This document shows positions 43,166-52,429 of a stretch of DNA of 64,000 nt, piece after piece. Numbering within the stretch: position 1 is the first letter of the stretch; each line of letters begins with the position of its first letter. The notes below the pieces were generated by a model. It did no database searches, was not told the DNA's origin, and saw nothing but the letters and a program-made list of their open reading frames with translations. Made by a program: the position numbers and the translations under genes. This stretch comes from UBA8752 sp964223495 (lineage in GTDB: Bacteria; Bacteroidota; Bacteroidia; Flavobacteriales_D; Sanyastnellaceae): assembly GCA_964223495.1 (NCBI GenBank), contig CAXQGL010000024.1, positions 1 through 64,000 on the forward strand, in the 5' to 3' direction.

Positions 43166-44485
43166 TTATCTGAGGACGCTGAAACGTTCTGCATCCAGCC
43201 TTAGAAGGATGGCAATCATGAGTGCAAAGGCCATGAAGCTGGACCCTCCATAACTCATGAACGGCAGCGGGATGCCGATGACCGGAGCCAGGCCGAGCAC
43301 CATGCCCACGTTGATCAGCATGTGCATGAAGAGTATGCCGCCTACACCGTACGCATACACGCGGGTGAATTGGCTCCGTTGTCGCTCAGCGAGGAAGAGG
43401 ATGCGCAGGATGAACCCCGCGAACAGGATGAGGAAGAAAACGGCACCGATCAATCCCCGTTCCTCCGCCCAAACGCAGAAGATGAAGTCGGTCTCCTGTT
43501 CGGGGACGAAGCCGTACCCCGTCATGGGGCCTTCGCGCCACCCCATGCCTGTCCAGCCCCCCGATCCGATGGCCGTCTTCGCGTGGCGGATGTTGTAGTC
43601 GGCATCCGGATTGTCGACTTCAAGGCCGAACAGCACCTGAATCCTCTCCCTTTGGTGTGGTCGCAAGACCTCTTCCAAGGCGAGGTGCATGCCGATGGAG
43701 AAGACGAGTGCCGCCAGTGCCGAGGCGATGGCTTGCGTGGTGATGCGCGAGCGGTATCGGGGCAGGGTCGCATTGCGCAACAGCACGATTCCCGCAGTTC
43801 CGATGGCGATGAACAGCAGCCAGAAACGGTAGATCCCATTCGCTTCCCCGATGAAGGGATAGGTCAAGTCTCCTGCGCCGGACAGGATGGTCAGTACCGC
43901 CATCACCACGGCGGCGAACCCCACGATCAGGACGATGCCGCTGAGCCCTTCCCGATACATGGCGAAGACGAACCCAAGGAAGACCAGCACCGTTCCCGCA
44001 TCGGGTTGAAGCAGGATGAGGCCGGCAGGAATGCCGACGATGAGGGCCGCCCGGATGCGTTGTCCGAAGGTATTCAGCCCGCCTTCCTTGGAACAGAACC
44101 AAGCCAGCGCGAGTGCCGCCCCCATCTTGGCGAATTCGGACGGCTGAATGCCGAAGCCGCCCACGCCGAACCAGGATCGGGCCCCGCCGACCTTGCGGCC
44201 GACGACCAGAACGAGGGCGCACAGCAGCAGGGTAAAGGCGTAGTTCAACCAGGCCGTACGGATGAAAAAGGTGCCTTCCACCTGAAGGATGAGGAAGCCG
44301 ATGACGAGACTGACCACCAGCCACAGCCCCTGCTTTCCGTGAAGGGTGCGCAATCCCCATTCAACGGCACCGTCCGGACCGGTGGTGGCCGAGATGAGGT
44401 TGACCCACCCCAGTACGGCCAGCATGAGGAAAAGCAGGATGGTCAGGCCATCGATGTTCCGCAGGATGTCCGAATTCCGCGTCAT
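43166..44485 (-). CDS. rodA: Rod-shape peptidoglycan polymerase RodA
   Basis: A SEDS-family glycosyltransferase that polymerises lipid II during cell elongation together with the transpeptidase PBP2. The 439-residue protein has about ten membrane segments, the ARSWFGVGGFGIQPSEFAKMG motif, LILLQPDAGTVLVFLG with the catalytic-site Asp, and the C-terminal IGIPLPFMSYGGSSFMAF. Compared with E. coli RodA (370 residues) it is longer, with an extra region near 255-310 (RPHQRERIQVLFGLEVDNP) that is usual for SEDS proteins. Its ATG overlaps the mrdA stop by 4 nt. Confidence 0.95.
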   Translation of the reverse strand: MTRNSDILRNIDGLTILLFLMLAVLGWVNLISATTGPDGAVEWGLRTLHGKQGLWLVVSLVIGFLILQVEGTFFIRTAWLNYAFTLLLCALVLVVGRKVGGARSWFGVGGFGIQPSEFAKMGAALALAWFCSKEGGLNTFGQRIRAALIVGIPAGLILLQPDAGTVLVFLGFVFAMYREGLSGIVLIVGFAAVVMAVLTILSGAGDLTYPFIGEANGIYRFWLLFIAIGTAGIVLLRNATLPRYRSRITTQAIASALAALVFSIGMHLALEEVLRPHQRERIQVLFGLEVDNPDADYNIRHAKTAIGSGGWTGMGWREGPMTGYGFVPEQETDFIFCVWAEERGLIGAVFFLILFAGFILRILFLAERQRSQFTRVYAYGVGGILFMHMLINVGMVLGLAPVIGIPLPFMSYGGSSFMAFALMIAILLRLDAERFSVLR

Positions 44486-46335
44486 GGAGCGTTCGGTGTT
44501 GCGGTAACCGCCGTCTCCTCTTCCGGGTAGGGGTCGGTGAGGTCGGCATCGAGGATGCGCTGAAGGCGGCGCTCATTTTTCACTTCCCCGTTGAGGTACT
44601 GTTCAATCAGCAGGGCGGCGATGGGGGCCGCCCATTGTCCCCCGAATCCGGAATTCTCGACATAGACACTGAGGGCGATCTGGGGATCGTCCTTCGGGGC
44701 GAAGGCGATGAAGACGGAGTGGTCCTTTCGCGGCTCGTCCTGCACCGTCCCTGTCTTGCCGCAGATCTCGATGCCCTTGGTGCGGGCCCGCCGCGCGGTA
44801 CCGGATTGGTTTTCGACCACTTGTTGCATGGCCCGGATGATGGGGTCGAAGTGGACCGAATCGACGCCGGTATCCATCCTGACCCCCAATCCCGGGGGCT
44901 TGCCTTCGTTGCCGACACTGCGGATGAAGTGTGGGGTCCGGTACCAGCCGCGGTTGGCCAAGGTGGCGGCCAGGTTGGCCATCTGTAGGGGTGTGGTGAG
45001 GAGTTCGCCCTCGCCGATGGCGATGGAGTAGATCGTACCGAAATCCCAGCGTCGGGTGCCATAGATGCCGTCGTAGTATTTGCTGTCAGGGATGTTGCCC
45101 GTGGAAGTGCCAGGGAGTCGCCCCCCCAGCCGGGTGCCGAATCCAAAGGCCGTGACCCGCGTTCTCCAGTGGTCCAGCCCCGCGGCATCCCGCTCGAAAC
45201 GGGTCTCTCCCTCGCCGGAATTGACCACCCGCTTCATGACCCGGTAGAAATAGGGATTGCAACTGTGTACGACCGCCAACCTGAGGTCATCCCAACGGTG
45301 CGGACCGTGGCATCCGATGATGCTCCGGTCGCAGTGGAAACGCGACGCGGGCTTGATGTGACCTTCATCGAGGGCGACCAGGCCCTGCACCATCTTCCAG
45401 ATGGAACCCGGGCGGTAGGTCGCCTTGATGGCCCGGTTGAACAGAGGCTTGTCGGGGTCTGAGACCAATGACTTGTAGTAGCTGCCGCGGCCAGGACCCA
45501 CCAGGATGTCCGGGTCGAATCCGGGAGCGGACACCATGGCCAGCACTTCTCCGGTCTTCGGCTCGATGGCCACCACACTGCCCTTCTTCCGCTGCATCAG
45601 TTGTTCGGCGAACTGCTGGAGTTCAAGGTCAATGGTCAGATGCAGGTCCTGACCTGCCTCCGCTGGACGGTCTTCCCCCTCCTGGCGGGAAGTGTTCCGC
45701 ACCCTGTTCCGGGCGTCTACGAGCACGGATTCCCTCCCTTTGACCCCCCTCAGCTCGAACTCGTATACCTTTTCCAATCCGCTGCGCCCCTTGCGGTCGC
45801 CCAGCCTGTAGAAGGGATCGATTTCGAGGTCCTCCGATGTGGCCTCTGCGTATTCACCAATGAGGTGCCCCGCAACGCCGTGGAGGTGATTGCGCACCGG
45901 TCTGGTCCTGAAGGAGAATCCGGGGTACAGCCGGATGTCGGCAGCCATTCTGGCGTGCTCCTCCACATCTATGCCGCGCTTGACGGTGGACATCTTGTAC
46001 CTGCTGTAGCGCTTGGCCTTGTCCAACGCAGCCTCGAGGTCTTCCGCGGTCATGCCGGCCCATTCGGCGACCCCTGCCAGCCCGATGCTGTCGAGTTCAG
46101 GCAACTGACGCGGCAGGACCATCAGGTCGTGTGCCGCACGTGAGCCCACAAGCAATTCGCCAGCACGATCGAATAGCAGGCCTCTGCTCGGGGGAATCGA
46201 CTGCCGGTCACTGGTGAGGGCGATGGCCTTCTCCTTCCATTCGGGCTGCAGGATCTGGAGCGAAACAAGGCGCAGCATGAATGCCACGGTGAAGAACAGG
46301 ACCAACAGAACGACCGTACGGAACCGACCGTCCAT
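44482..46335 (-). CDS. mrdA: Penicillin-binding protein 2
   Basis: The class B transpeptidase of the elongation complex. The 617-residue protein has one N-terminal membrane anchor (VVLLVLFFTVAFMLRLVSL), a dimerisation domain starting SDRQSIPPSRGLLFDRAG, and the penicillin-binding domain with Ser311-x-x-Lys314 (PGSIWK), the SCN triad at 358-360 and KTG at 527-529. All catalytic motifs are intact. It overlaps mreD by one base and rodA by four, so the shape genes are translated as a coupled series. Confidence 0.95.
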   Translation of the reverse strand: MDGRFRTVVLLVLFFTVAFMLRLVSLQILQPEWKEKAIALTSDRQSIPPSRGLLFDRAGELLVGSRAAHDLMVLPRQLPELDSIGLAGVAEWAGMTAEDLEAALDKAKRYSRYKMSTVKRGIDVEEHARMAADIRLYPGFSFRTRPVRNHLHGVAGHLIGEYAEATSEDLEIDPFYRLGDRKGRSGLEKVYEFELRGVKGRESVLVDARNRVRNTSRQEGEDRPAEAGQDLHLTIDLELQQFAEQLMQRKKGSVVAIEPKTGEVLAMVSAPGFDPDILVGPGRGSYYKSLVSDPDKPLFNRAIKATYRPGSIWKMVQGLVALDEGHIKPASRFHCDRSIIGCHGPHRWDDLRLAVVHSCNPYFYRVMKRVVNSGEGETRFERDAAGLDHWRTRVTAFGFGTRLGGRLPGTSTGNIPDSKYYDGIYGTRRWDFGTIYSIAIGEGELLTTPLQMANLAATLANRGWYRTPHFIRSVGNEGKPPGLGVRMDTGVDSVHFDPIIRAMQQVVENQSGTARRARTKGIEICGKTGTVQDEPRKDHSVFIAFAPKDDPQIALSVYVENSGFGGQWAAPIAALLIEQYLNGEVKNERRLQRILDADLTDPYPEEETAVTATPNAP

Positions 46336-46847
46336 CAGATGGGGGATTTGCGCCTTTCAGGTGAGTAGACCGCCATATGGAGGACCATGCAGCACGCTGT
46401 CGTGAAACAGGCACTGGTGATGGTCGGAAACAGGGCGCTGGCAAAGAGGTGCCAATACCATTCGACCACCAGCATGAGGGTCAGGTGGTAAACCAGCGCC
46501 GAAGTCAACAGGAACCCAAGCAGCCATCCCGACCCCATGTCTCTGAGGACGGGACGGTCCGTGACTTCATAGCCCTCCCGGGGAGCGAGGAGTCGATGTA
46601 TGGTCGGCAGTGCACCTCCGAGCACCGTACCCGCCACCATGTGCTGGCCGTAGGTGCCCAACGCGATGTCCAGTGCCAAACCCATGCCGAAGCCGCTGAT
46701 CAGTTTGTTGAACGGACCCGTCTGGGGGGGGACGAGAAGCAACGCCCAGAGGGCCCATTCCGGACGGGTCCACTCCCCGAATGGGCTGACATCCCTCAGG
46801 ACCAAGGCCTGCAAGGCCACCATCAACAGGACACGGAACACCATCAT
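46335..46847 (-). CDS. mreD: Rod-shape-determining protein MreD
   Basis: A 170-residue inner-membrane protein with about five hydrophobic segments (VFRVLLMVALQALVL at the start; GWLLGFLLTSALVYHLTLML later). The sequence is weakly conserved in general, and the call rests on size, membrane pattern and place between mreC and mrdA. The ISGFGMGLALDIALGTYGQHMVAG stretch fits the MreD family. It links MreC and the cytoskeleton to the synthetic enzymes. Its start overlaps mreC by 4 nt. Confidence 0.88.
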   Translation of the reverse strand: MMVFRVLLMVALQALVLRDVSPFGEWTRPEWALWALLLVPPQTGPFNKLISGFGMGLALDIALGTYGQHMVAGTVLGGALPTIHRLLAPREGYEVTDRPVLRDMGSGWLLGFLLTSALVYHLTLMLVVEWYWHLFASALFPTITSACFTTACCMVLHMAVYSPERRKSPI

Positions 46848-47656
46848 GGCAAATCGGATGGTACCGTCAATTCGACGCGTTCGGAGTCCACGCGGTGTTC
46901 TATGAACTCCAGATGGCGGACGGCATTGAAATGGATGGCGGGACGCACCGCGACGTCGATGAAGTCGGCTCCGGAACGCCTTTCGACTTTCTCAATGGTA
47001 CCCATGAGCACATCGGCAGGAAACCGGAGGTCATAGCCGGAAGTGAAGATGGAGTCGCCCTGTTGGGCATCCACGTGGCGGGGCACATCATGCAATTGGA
47101 GTTTGTCCAGCGCAACGCCATCCCAACCGAGGGAGGCAACGGGGCCATTCCTTCCGATCCGGCAGCTCCAAGTGGCTGCCGCGTGCATCAAGGTCAGGAT
47201 GCGGCTGTGTGCCTCACCGACTTCTTCCACGGTACCGAATGCAGCCCCGGCGGACAGCACGCCCATGCCCCTCCGTATGCCCATGTCTCGGCCGGGGGTC
47301 GCCAGCGAGAGGGTGTGGGGCTCGCCATCGGGCCCCTTGACCAGCTCACCGCTCAGTACCGTCCAGGCGCGCAGCGTGTCTTCATTCCAGCTGTTGGCCA
47401 TTTCCATGGACAGGAGCCGGGAGCGCAATGCAGCATTCTCTCCCGCCAGCGCGGCATTCTGCTCTGCCAGGTGCAGATAATTGGACCACTGGCTCCGCTG
47501 CTGTTCAATGGATGAGGAAATGGCACCGGTCTTCTGGAACCAGGACGTCCGTGCCGCACCATGGTTGCGGAACAGCACCGACAGGGACACCGACATCAGG
47601 GCGATGAAGGCGAGGAGAAACGCGTTTCGTTGGAGGAGCAGCCAGAGATTCCGCAT
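46844..47656 (-). CDS. mreC: Rod-shape-determining protein MreC
   Basis: A 270-residue bitopic protein: a short cytoplasmic end, a membrane helix (NAFLLAFIALMSVSLSVLF), a coiled coil near residues 55-85 (YLHLAEQNAALAGENAALRSRLL), then the periplasmic beta-rich domain with the family stretch GMGVLSAGAAFGTVEEVGEAHSRILTLMH's region. MreC activates the RodA/PBP2 pair from the periplasmic side. It lies 13 nt after mreB. Confidence 0.92.
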   Translation of the reverse strand: MRNLWLLLQRNAFLLAFIALMSVSLSVLFRNHGAARTSWFQKTGAISSSIEQQRSQWSNYLHLAEQNAALAGENAALRSRLLSMEMANSWNEDTLRAWTVLSGELVKGPDGEPHTLSLATPGRDMGIRRGMGVLSAGAAFGTVEEVGEAHSRILTLMHAAATWSCRIGRNGPVASLGWDGVALDKLQLHDVPRHVDAQQGDSIFTSGYDLRFPADVLMGTIEKVERRSGADFIDVAVRPAIHFNAVRHLEFIEHRVDSERVELTVPSDLP

Positions 47657-47669
47657 CGGCAGGCCAGGC

Positions 47670-48695
47670 TCACTCGCGCATCAGGAAGGCGAAATTCTCC
47701 ACGTTCTTCAATGCGATCGCCGTGCCCCGTGCCACTGCCCTCAGCGGTTCTTCCGCCACGTGTACCGGGAGCCTCGTTTTTCCGCTGATCCGCTTGTCCA
47801 GGCCGCGCAGCAATGCGCCACCGCCTGCGAGGTAGATGCCGGTCTTGTAGATGTCTGCCGAGAGTTCCGGAGGGGTGTTCTCCAGACAGCTCAGGATGGC
47901 CTCCTCGATCTTGGAAATCGACTTGTCCAATGCCATGGCGATTTCTGCGTAGCTCACCAGAATTTCCTTGGGGATGCCGGTCATCAGGTCGCGGCCGCGA
48001 ACCGCGTAATCCTCGGGCGGATCATCCAGTTCGGTAAGGGCACTTCCCACCTCGATCTTGATTTGTTCCGCCGTGCGCTCACCCACGAGGATGTTGTGCT
48101 GGCGCCGCATGTACTCTTCGATGTCCTGTGTGAACTCGTCCCCGGCCACACGGATGTTCTTGTCGGTGACGATGCCGCCGAGCGCGATGACCGCGATTTC
48201 CGATGTGCCGCCACCGATGTCGATGATCATGTTGCCCATCGGCTCTTCCACATCGATGCCGATGCCGATCGCCGCGGCCATGGGCTCGTGGATCAGGAAC
48301 ACCTCTTTCGCCCCGGCATGTTCCGCGCTGTCCTTGACCGCGCGCTTCTCGACCTCGGTAATGCCGGAAGGAATGCAGATGACCATCCGCAGGGTCGGAT
48401 TGAACAGGCTCCGGCGGCGCTGGATCATCCGGATCATGCCCTTGATCATGTCCTCCGCACTCTGGAAATCCGCAATCACGCCATCCTTGAGGGGGCGCAC
48501 CGTCTTGATGTTCTCGTGGGTCTTTCCGTGCATCTGCTGGGCCTGACGCCCGATGGCCACGGTCTTGTTGGAGGCCCGGTCCTTCGCTACGATGGAAGGT
48601 TCATCCACCACCACCTGGTCTTCGTAGTAGATGACGGTGTTGGCGGTTCCGAGATCGATGGCGATCTCTTGCATGAAGAAGTTGAACAGACCCAT
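47670..48695 (-). CDS. mreB: Rod-shape-determining actin homologue MreB
   Basis: Forms membrane-bound filaments that guide elongation. The 341-residue protein shows actin-fold nucleotide motifs: IAIDLGTANTVIYY (phosphate 1), VRPLKDGVIADFQSAEDM, IIDIGGGTSEIAVI (phosphate 2) and the adenosine motif GIYLAGGGALLRGLDK. The N-terminal MGLFNFFMQE is the likely amphipathic membrane anchor. ATG 48695 is chosen because that helix starts there; the frame is open 29 codons more but the sequence is not conserved. It begins the mreBCD-mrdA-rodA operon, downstream of purH. Confidence 0.97.
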   Translation of the reverse strand: MGLFNFFMQEIAIDLGTANTVIYYEDQVVVDEPSIVAKDRASNKTVAIGRQAQQMHGKTHENIKTVRPLKDGVIADFQSAEDMIKGMIRMIQRRRSLFNPTLRMVICIPSGITEVEKRAVKDSAEHAGAKEVFLIHEPMAAAIGIGIDVEEPMGNMIIDIGGGTSEIAVIALGGIVTDKNIRVAGDEFTQDIEEYMRRQHNILVGERTAEQIKIEVGSALTELDDPPEDYAVRGRDLMTGIPKEILVSYAEIAMALDKSISKIEEAILSCLENTPPELSADIYKTGIYLAGGGALLRGLDKRISGKTRLPVHVAEEPLRAVARGTAIALKNVENFAFLMRE

Positions 48696-48702
48696 ATGCT
48701 CC

Positions 48703-48710
48703 CAAATTTG
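48703..48710 (-). promoter_or_regulatory. Candidate -7 box close to mreB
   Basis: CAAATTTG, one base from TAnnTTTG, ends 7 nt before the mreB ATG in the 117-nt gap after purH. The rest of the gap shows no clear element. Confidence 0.3.
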
Positions 48711-48812
48711 AGGGAATAACGATGGTGGAAGTGCAGGTGTTGTGGGATAATGAACACGTTGGACGGTGGATAAGCCCAACATCCTTCCGAGCTGCCGGGC
48801 CCGGGGTTGGAA

Positions 48813-50336
48813 TCAGTGACGGAAATGCCGCACGCCGGTCATGACCATGGCCAGCCCGTGGGCATTGCAGTATGCTACGCTTTCGCTGTCCTTGATGGAG
48901 CCTCCGGGCTGCACCACGGCTGAGATTCCTGCCTTGTCGGCTATTTCAACGCAGTCGGGGAAGGGGAAGAAGGCGTCGCTCGCCATGACCGCCCCGGTGA
49001 GGTCGAAGCCCATCCGCCCGGCCTTGTCGATGGCCTGGTTCAAGGCATCCACGCGGGATGTCTGGCCCGTTCCACTCGCCAGCAATTGTCCATTCCGCGC
49101 CAGCACGATGGTGTTGGAGCGGGTGTGCTTCGCCAGTTTCAATGCGAAGGCCAGGTCTTCCATCTGCTGCCCGGTAGGTGTGGTATCCGTGACACATTCG
49201 AACTGTGCCGCCTCTTCCACACAGTCATCGGGCTGTTGCACCAGATAACCGCCCAAGGCACTGCGAACGATGCGGTCGGGAGCAGGCCAGCGGCGTTGTT
49301 CGAGCAGGATGCGGTTTTTCTTTCCGCTCAGCAAGGCGAGGGCTTCCGGGGCGTATGAAGGCGCAATGACCACTTCGCAGAACAGCGTGTGCAGGGCTTC
49401 GGCCGTTTCGAGGTCCATGGGGCGGTTGGCGATGACGACGCCACCAAACGCGGATACGGGATCGCCTGCCAGCGCATCGCAGTAGGCCGAAGCCAAATTG
49501 GCACGGGTGGACAGGCCGCAGGCGTTGTTGTGCTTCAGGATGGCCACGGTCGGATGGGCCTCCTTGAACTCTGCCATCAGTTGTACGGCGGCGTCCACAT
49601 CCAGCAGGTTGTTGTAGCTGAGGGCCTTGCCGTTGTGCTGCGTGAAGAGGCCACCCAAATCTCCGTGGAATGCGCCCTCCTGGTGGGGATTCTCGCCGTA
49701 GCGCAGGGAAGTACTGGACGTCTCCAGAACTGCGAGCACTTCGGGATTTCCACCCTCGCGGACCCAACGCCCGATGGCGGCATCATAGCCCGAGGAGACA
49801 CCGAATGCAGCCCCTGCCATGCGGCGGCGGAAGTCGATTGTGGTGGACATGCCATCGCCCAAGGCCGAAACGAGGTCCGCGTATTGCCCTCGAGAGGGAA
49901 TGCAGACCACATCGGTGAAGTTCTTGGCGGCCGCACGGATGAGCGCAATGCCACCGATGTCGATCTTCTCGATGATGTCTTCTTCTGATGCACCGGAAGC
50001 GAGGGTTTCCTCGAAGGGATACAAGTCCACGATCACCAAGTCGATGGGACCGATTCCATGATCCGCCACATCCACGTCGTCCGGTTCGAAATCGCGCCGC
50101 GCGAGGATGCCGCCGAACACCATGGGGTGCAGGGTCTTCACCCGACCGCCGAGCATTTCCGCAGTGTGGGTGACCGATTCCACCGGTGTCACCTTGGCGC
50201 CCAAGGCCTCTATGGCGCGCTGGGTACCTCCGGTGGAGAGGATTTCCACGCCGTGGGCGTGAAGGCGGTCCACGATGGGGGCAAGTCCCTCCTTGTGGAA
50301 AACGGAAATCAGGGCGCGGCGGATGGGGCGTTCCAT
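48813..50336 (-). CDS. purH: Bifunctional AICAR transformylase/IMP cyclohydrolase
   Basis: Catalyses the last two steps to IMP. The 507-residue protein has the N-terminal cyclohydrolase domain (RALISVFHKEGLAPIVDRL, ILSTGGTQRAIE, GGRVKTLHPMVFGGIL, IVDLYPFEETL) and the C-terminal transformylase domain (SLRYGENPHQEGAF, ILKHNNACGLS, SDAFFPFPDCVEIADKAGI, VQPGGSIKDSE). Length is normal. It precedes mreB in the same direction, an order common in Bacteroidota, and is divergent from the permease gene. Confidence 0.96.
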   Translation of the reverse strand: MERPIRRALISVFHKEGLAPIVDRLHAHGVEILSTGGTQRAIEALGAKVTPVESVTHTAEMLGGRVKTLHPMVFGGILARRDFEPDDVDVADHGIGPIDLVIVDLYPFEETLASGASEEDIIEKIDIGGIALIRAAAKNFTDVVCIPSRGQYADLVSALGDGMSTTIDFRRRMAGAAFGVSSGYDAAIGRWVREGGNPEVLAVLETSSTSLRYGENPHQEGAFHGDLGGLFTQHNGKALSYNNLLDVDAAVQLMAEFKEAHPTVAILKHNNACGLSTRANLASAYCDALAGDPVSAFGGVVIANRPMDLETAEALHTLFCEVVIAPSYAPEALALLSGKKNRILLEQRRWPAPDRIVRSALGGYLVQQPDDCVEEAAQFECVTDTTPTGQQMEDLAFALKLAKHTRSNTIVLARNGQLLASGTGQTSRVDALNQAIDKAGRMGFDLTGAVMASDAFFPFPDCVEIADKAGISAVVQPGGSIKDSESVAYCNAHGLAMVMTGVRHFRH

Positions 50337-50360
50337 GGCGGGAAGGGATAAATGAAGCTG

Positions 50361-50392
50361 CGAAATTAGGCCACATCAAGTCCGCACCGCAA
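50361..50392 (-). promoter_or_regulatory. Candidate purH promoter
   Basis: On the minus strand TTG (plus 50390-50392), a 21-nt spacer and TAATTTCG (50361-50368), one base from TAnnTTTG, ending 24 nt before the purH ATG. Confidence 0.5.
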
Positions 50393-50416
50393 GCCTTGGG
50401 CTGTAGCTTAGCGGAC

Positions 50417-51658
50417 ATGTCACGCAGGCTGTTCGTGGAGAGTTTCATCCAGGCTTGGCAGGCACTGGTGACCAACCGTCTCCGAACCCTGCTTTCCCTG
50501 TTGGGCGTCATGATCGGAATCTTCATGATCACGGCGGTATTTGCCGTATCCGATTCGCTTGAGGAGAACCTCAAGGGCATCTTCAGCTCCGTGCGCAGTG
50601 ACGTCCTGTTCGTCGAGAAGATGCCGTGGACCTTCTCCTCGAACTACCCTTGGTGGAAATACGCCCTGAGGAAGGACCCTACCCTCGAGGATGCCGAGAT
50701 GTTGGCGGAACGTCTCCCATCGGCGCGCAGCGTGGCTTTCCAGACAGGCAACATGGCCACCATCGAGCGGGGCAGCAGCCGTTTCGAGGGCGCTCGCATG
50801 GCGGCAGTGACCCTGGATTACTTCGACGCCATCGAGTTGGACATCGAGGATGGACGGTTCTTCACGGAACGGGAGATGCTGGCGTCCACCCCGGTTGCCA
50901 TTGTCGGAAGGGAAATCGTGAACCGGTTGTTTCCCGAAGGGAGTGTCCTCGGTGGGATGTGCTCACTGGATGGCCGAAAGGTGCGCATCATCGGGGTGCT
51001 TGCACAGGAAGGCACTTCGATCGTGGGTGAGGGCACCGATGACCTCATCCTCATCCCCGTGACATTCGGGCGTCAAATGGCGAATTTCCGAGCCCTCAAA
51101 TCGAGCATCCTGATCCGTGCAAGGGAGGGGGTGGACCTCGAGACGTTGCGTGGCGAGGTCATCGCAGCCTATCGTCCGATTCGCCGATTGCACCCCCGCG
51201 ACGAATCTGACTTCGCGGTCAATGAGGTCGAGATGCTCACAGCCTTCATCGACACGCTTTTCGGCCGTGTGGAGTACGGCGTCTGGTTCATCGGGGCGTT
51301 CGCCATCCTCATCGGTTGCTTCTCGGTGGCCAACATCATGTTCGTCTCGGTGAAGGAGCGCACGCCCCTCATCGGCGTGCAGAAAGCCCTCGGGGCCAAA
51401 CGGAGCTTCGTACTGGCCCAGTTCCTGACCGAGGCGGTGGCCCTCTGCATCATCGGAGCACTGATGGCCTTGTTCGCAGTGGGTCTGATGGTCTTCATGG
51501 TCAACAACGTGCTGTCGGAGGGATTGTCCCTCGTGTTCGGGCTGGACCGCTTCCTCCTCGGACTGGGGATTGCCGTGGTCAGCGGTGTGATTGCCGGATT
51601 GGCACCCGCCCTGCAGGCGGCCCGCATGGATCCTGTTGAAGCCATGCGGGCTGCCTGA
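50417..51658 (+). CDS. MacB/FtsX-type ABC transporter permease
   Basis: A 413-residue inner-membrane protein with the MacB layout: an N-terminal helix (RLRTLLSLLGVMIGIFMITAVFAVSDS), a large periplasmic domain (about residues 45-280) and three C-terminal helices of the FtsX domain, with the coupling segment SVKERTPLIGVQKALGAKRS between them. Proteins of this type move lipids, lipoproteins or peptides and need a separate ATPase; none lies next to this gene, so it must use a distant partner. It is divergent from purH and converges on the barrel-like gene 7 nt away. Confidence 0.88.
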   Translation: MSRRLFVESFIQAWQALVTNRLRTLLSLLGVMIGIFMITAVFAVSDSLEENLKGIFSSVRSDVLFVEKMPWTFSSNYPWWKYALRKDPTLEDAEMLAERLPSARSVAFQTGNMATIERGSSRFEGARMAAVTLDYFDAIELDIEDGRFFTEREMLASTPVAIVGREIVNRLFPEGSVLGGMCSLDGRKVRIIGVLAQEGTSIVGEGTDDLILIPVTFGRQMANFRALKSSILIRAREGVDLETLRGEVIAAYRPIRRLHPRDESDFAVNEVEMLTAFIDTLFGRVEYGVWFIGAFAILIGCFSVANIMFVSVKERTPLIGVQKALGAKRSFVLAQFLTEAVALCIIGALMALFAVGLMVFMVNNVLSEGLSLVFGLDRFLLGLGIAVVSGVIAGLAPALQAARMDPVEAMRAA

Positions 51659-51665
51659 AGCAGGT

Positions 51666-52355
51666 TCATCGGCCGAAACTGAAGCCGATGGTGGCCTGAC
51701 GTCGCCTCTCTCCCATGTCCCCGGCTTCGGTATCCAGCGAATGGAGGTCATGGTAGGGCAGGACCCCTCCCTGCTGCTCCCCATATCTCAGCACGAGAAA
51801 GGCAGCCCTGCCAAGTCGGACCCGCGTACCGGCGGACCATCCCATCCTTACGGTAGGGTCGAGATCATTGATGCGGTAACCTGTGCGCTCCCCTGTGACG
51901 TCGAAGCTGCGCTGGTCCACGACAGCGGCGGCGATTCCCAATTCACCTTCGAGAAAGGGACGGAATCCGCCACGCAAGGGGTCGAATCTGAGCACGCCGG
52001 ACAACTCGGGCAGGAGCAGCCGGTATATGTGCTCATCAACCGCATCGGGAGTCGACAGGTCGACATCCTCCACGGGCATGTTGGAAGTGCCGAGCGATGC
52101 CAGCCCGATCCTGATCCCCTTCTTGAAAGGGCTGCGTGTGGCGCCGAACCAGGCCATGTCCAAGTGAAGCCGGTTCAAGCTGCCATCCGGCAGACCCACG
52201 GCCACATTTCCACCGGAGAGCTCAAAGGCGCCTCCAGGCCTGGCGGCTTGTCTTCCACAGCATTGGGCATGGGCTGAACCGAGCGTGAACAGGGCCGCGA
52301 GCAAGGCGGTGAACCGGGCGGAATTCCGCAGGAGGGAGGTGTTCGGGTTTCTCAT
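51666..52355 (-). CDS. Exported beta-barrel-like protein of unknown function
   Basis: A 229-residue protein with a signal peptide ending LFTLGSAHAQ. The mature start CCGRQAARPGGAFEL has two adjacent cysteines. The rest alternates polar and hydrophobic residues in short strands (LHLDMAWFGATRSPF, FRPFLEGELGIAAAVV, AAFLVLRYGEQQGG) and ends QATIGFSFGR, which looks like a closing outer-membrane strand. An eight-strand barrel of the OmpA-like or opacity type is plausible but not proven. ATG 52355 is chosen from the signal peptide. It is divergent from rfbD. Confidence 0.65.
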   Translation of the reverse strand: MRNPNTSLLRNSARFTALLAALFTLGSAHAQCCGRQAARPGGAFELSGGNVAVGLPDGSLNRLHLDMAWFGATRSPFKKGIRIGLASLGTSNMPVEDVDLSTPDAVDEHIYRLLLPELSGVLRFDPLRGGFRPFLEGELGIAAAVVDQRSFDVTGERTGYRINDLDPTVRMGWSAGTRVRLGRAAFLVLRYGEQQGGVLPYHDLHSLDTEAGDMGERRRQATIGFSFGR

Positions 52356-52416
52356 GGTGAACGGTTTGATGTTGTTGACCAAGCAGAATCCGTGCCAAAA
52401 CCCTGAAGAGGCTTGT

Positions 52417-52424
52417 TTTCTTTG
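52417..52424 (+). promoter_or_regulatory. Candidate -7-like box before rfbD
   Basis: TTTCTTTG (TAnnTTTG with A replaced by T) ends 5 nt before the rfbD ATG in a divergent gap. It is weak but has the same short spacing as the boxes at other gene starts. Confidence 0.25.
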
Positions 52425-52429
52425 TCGTC

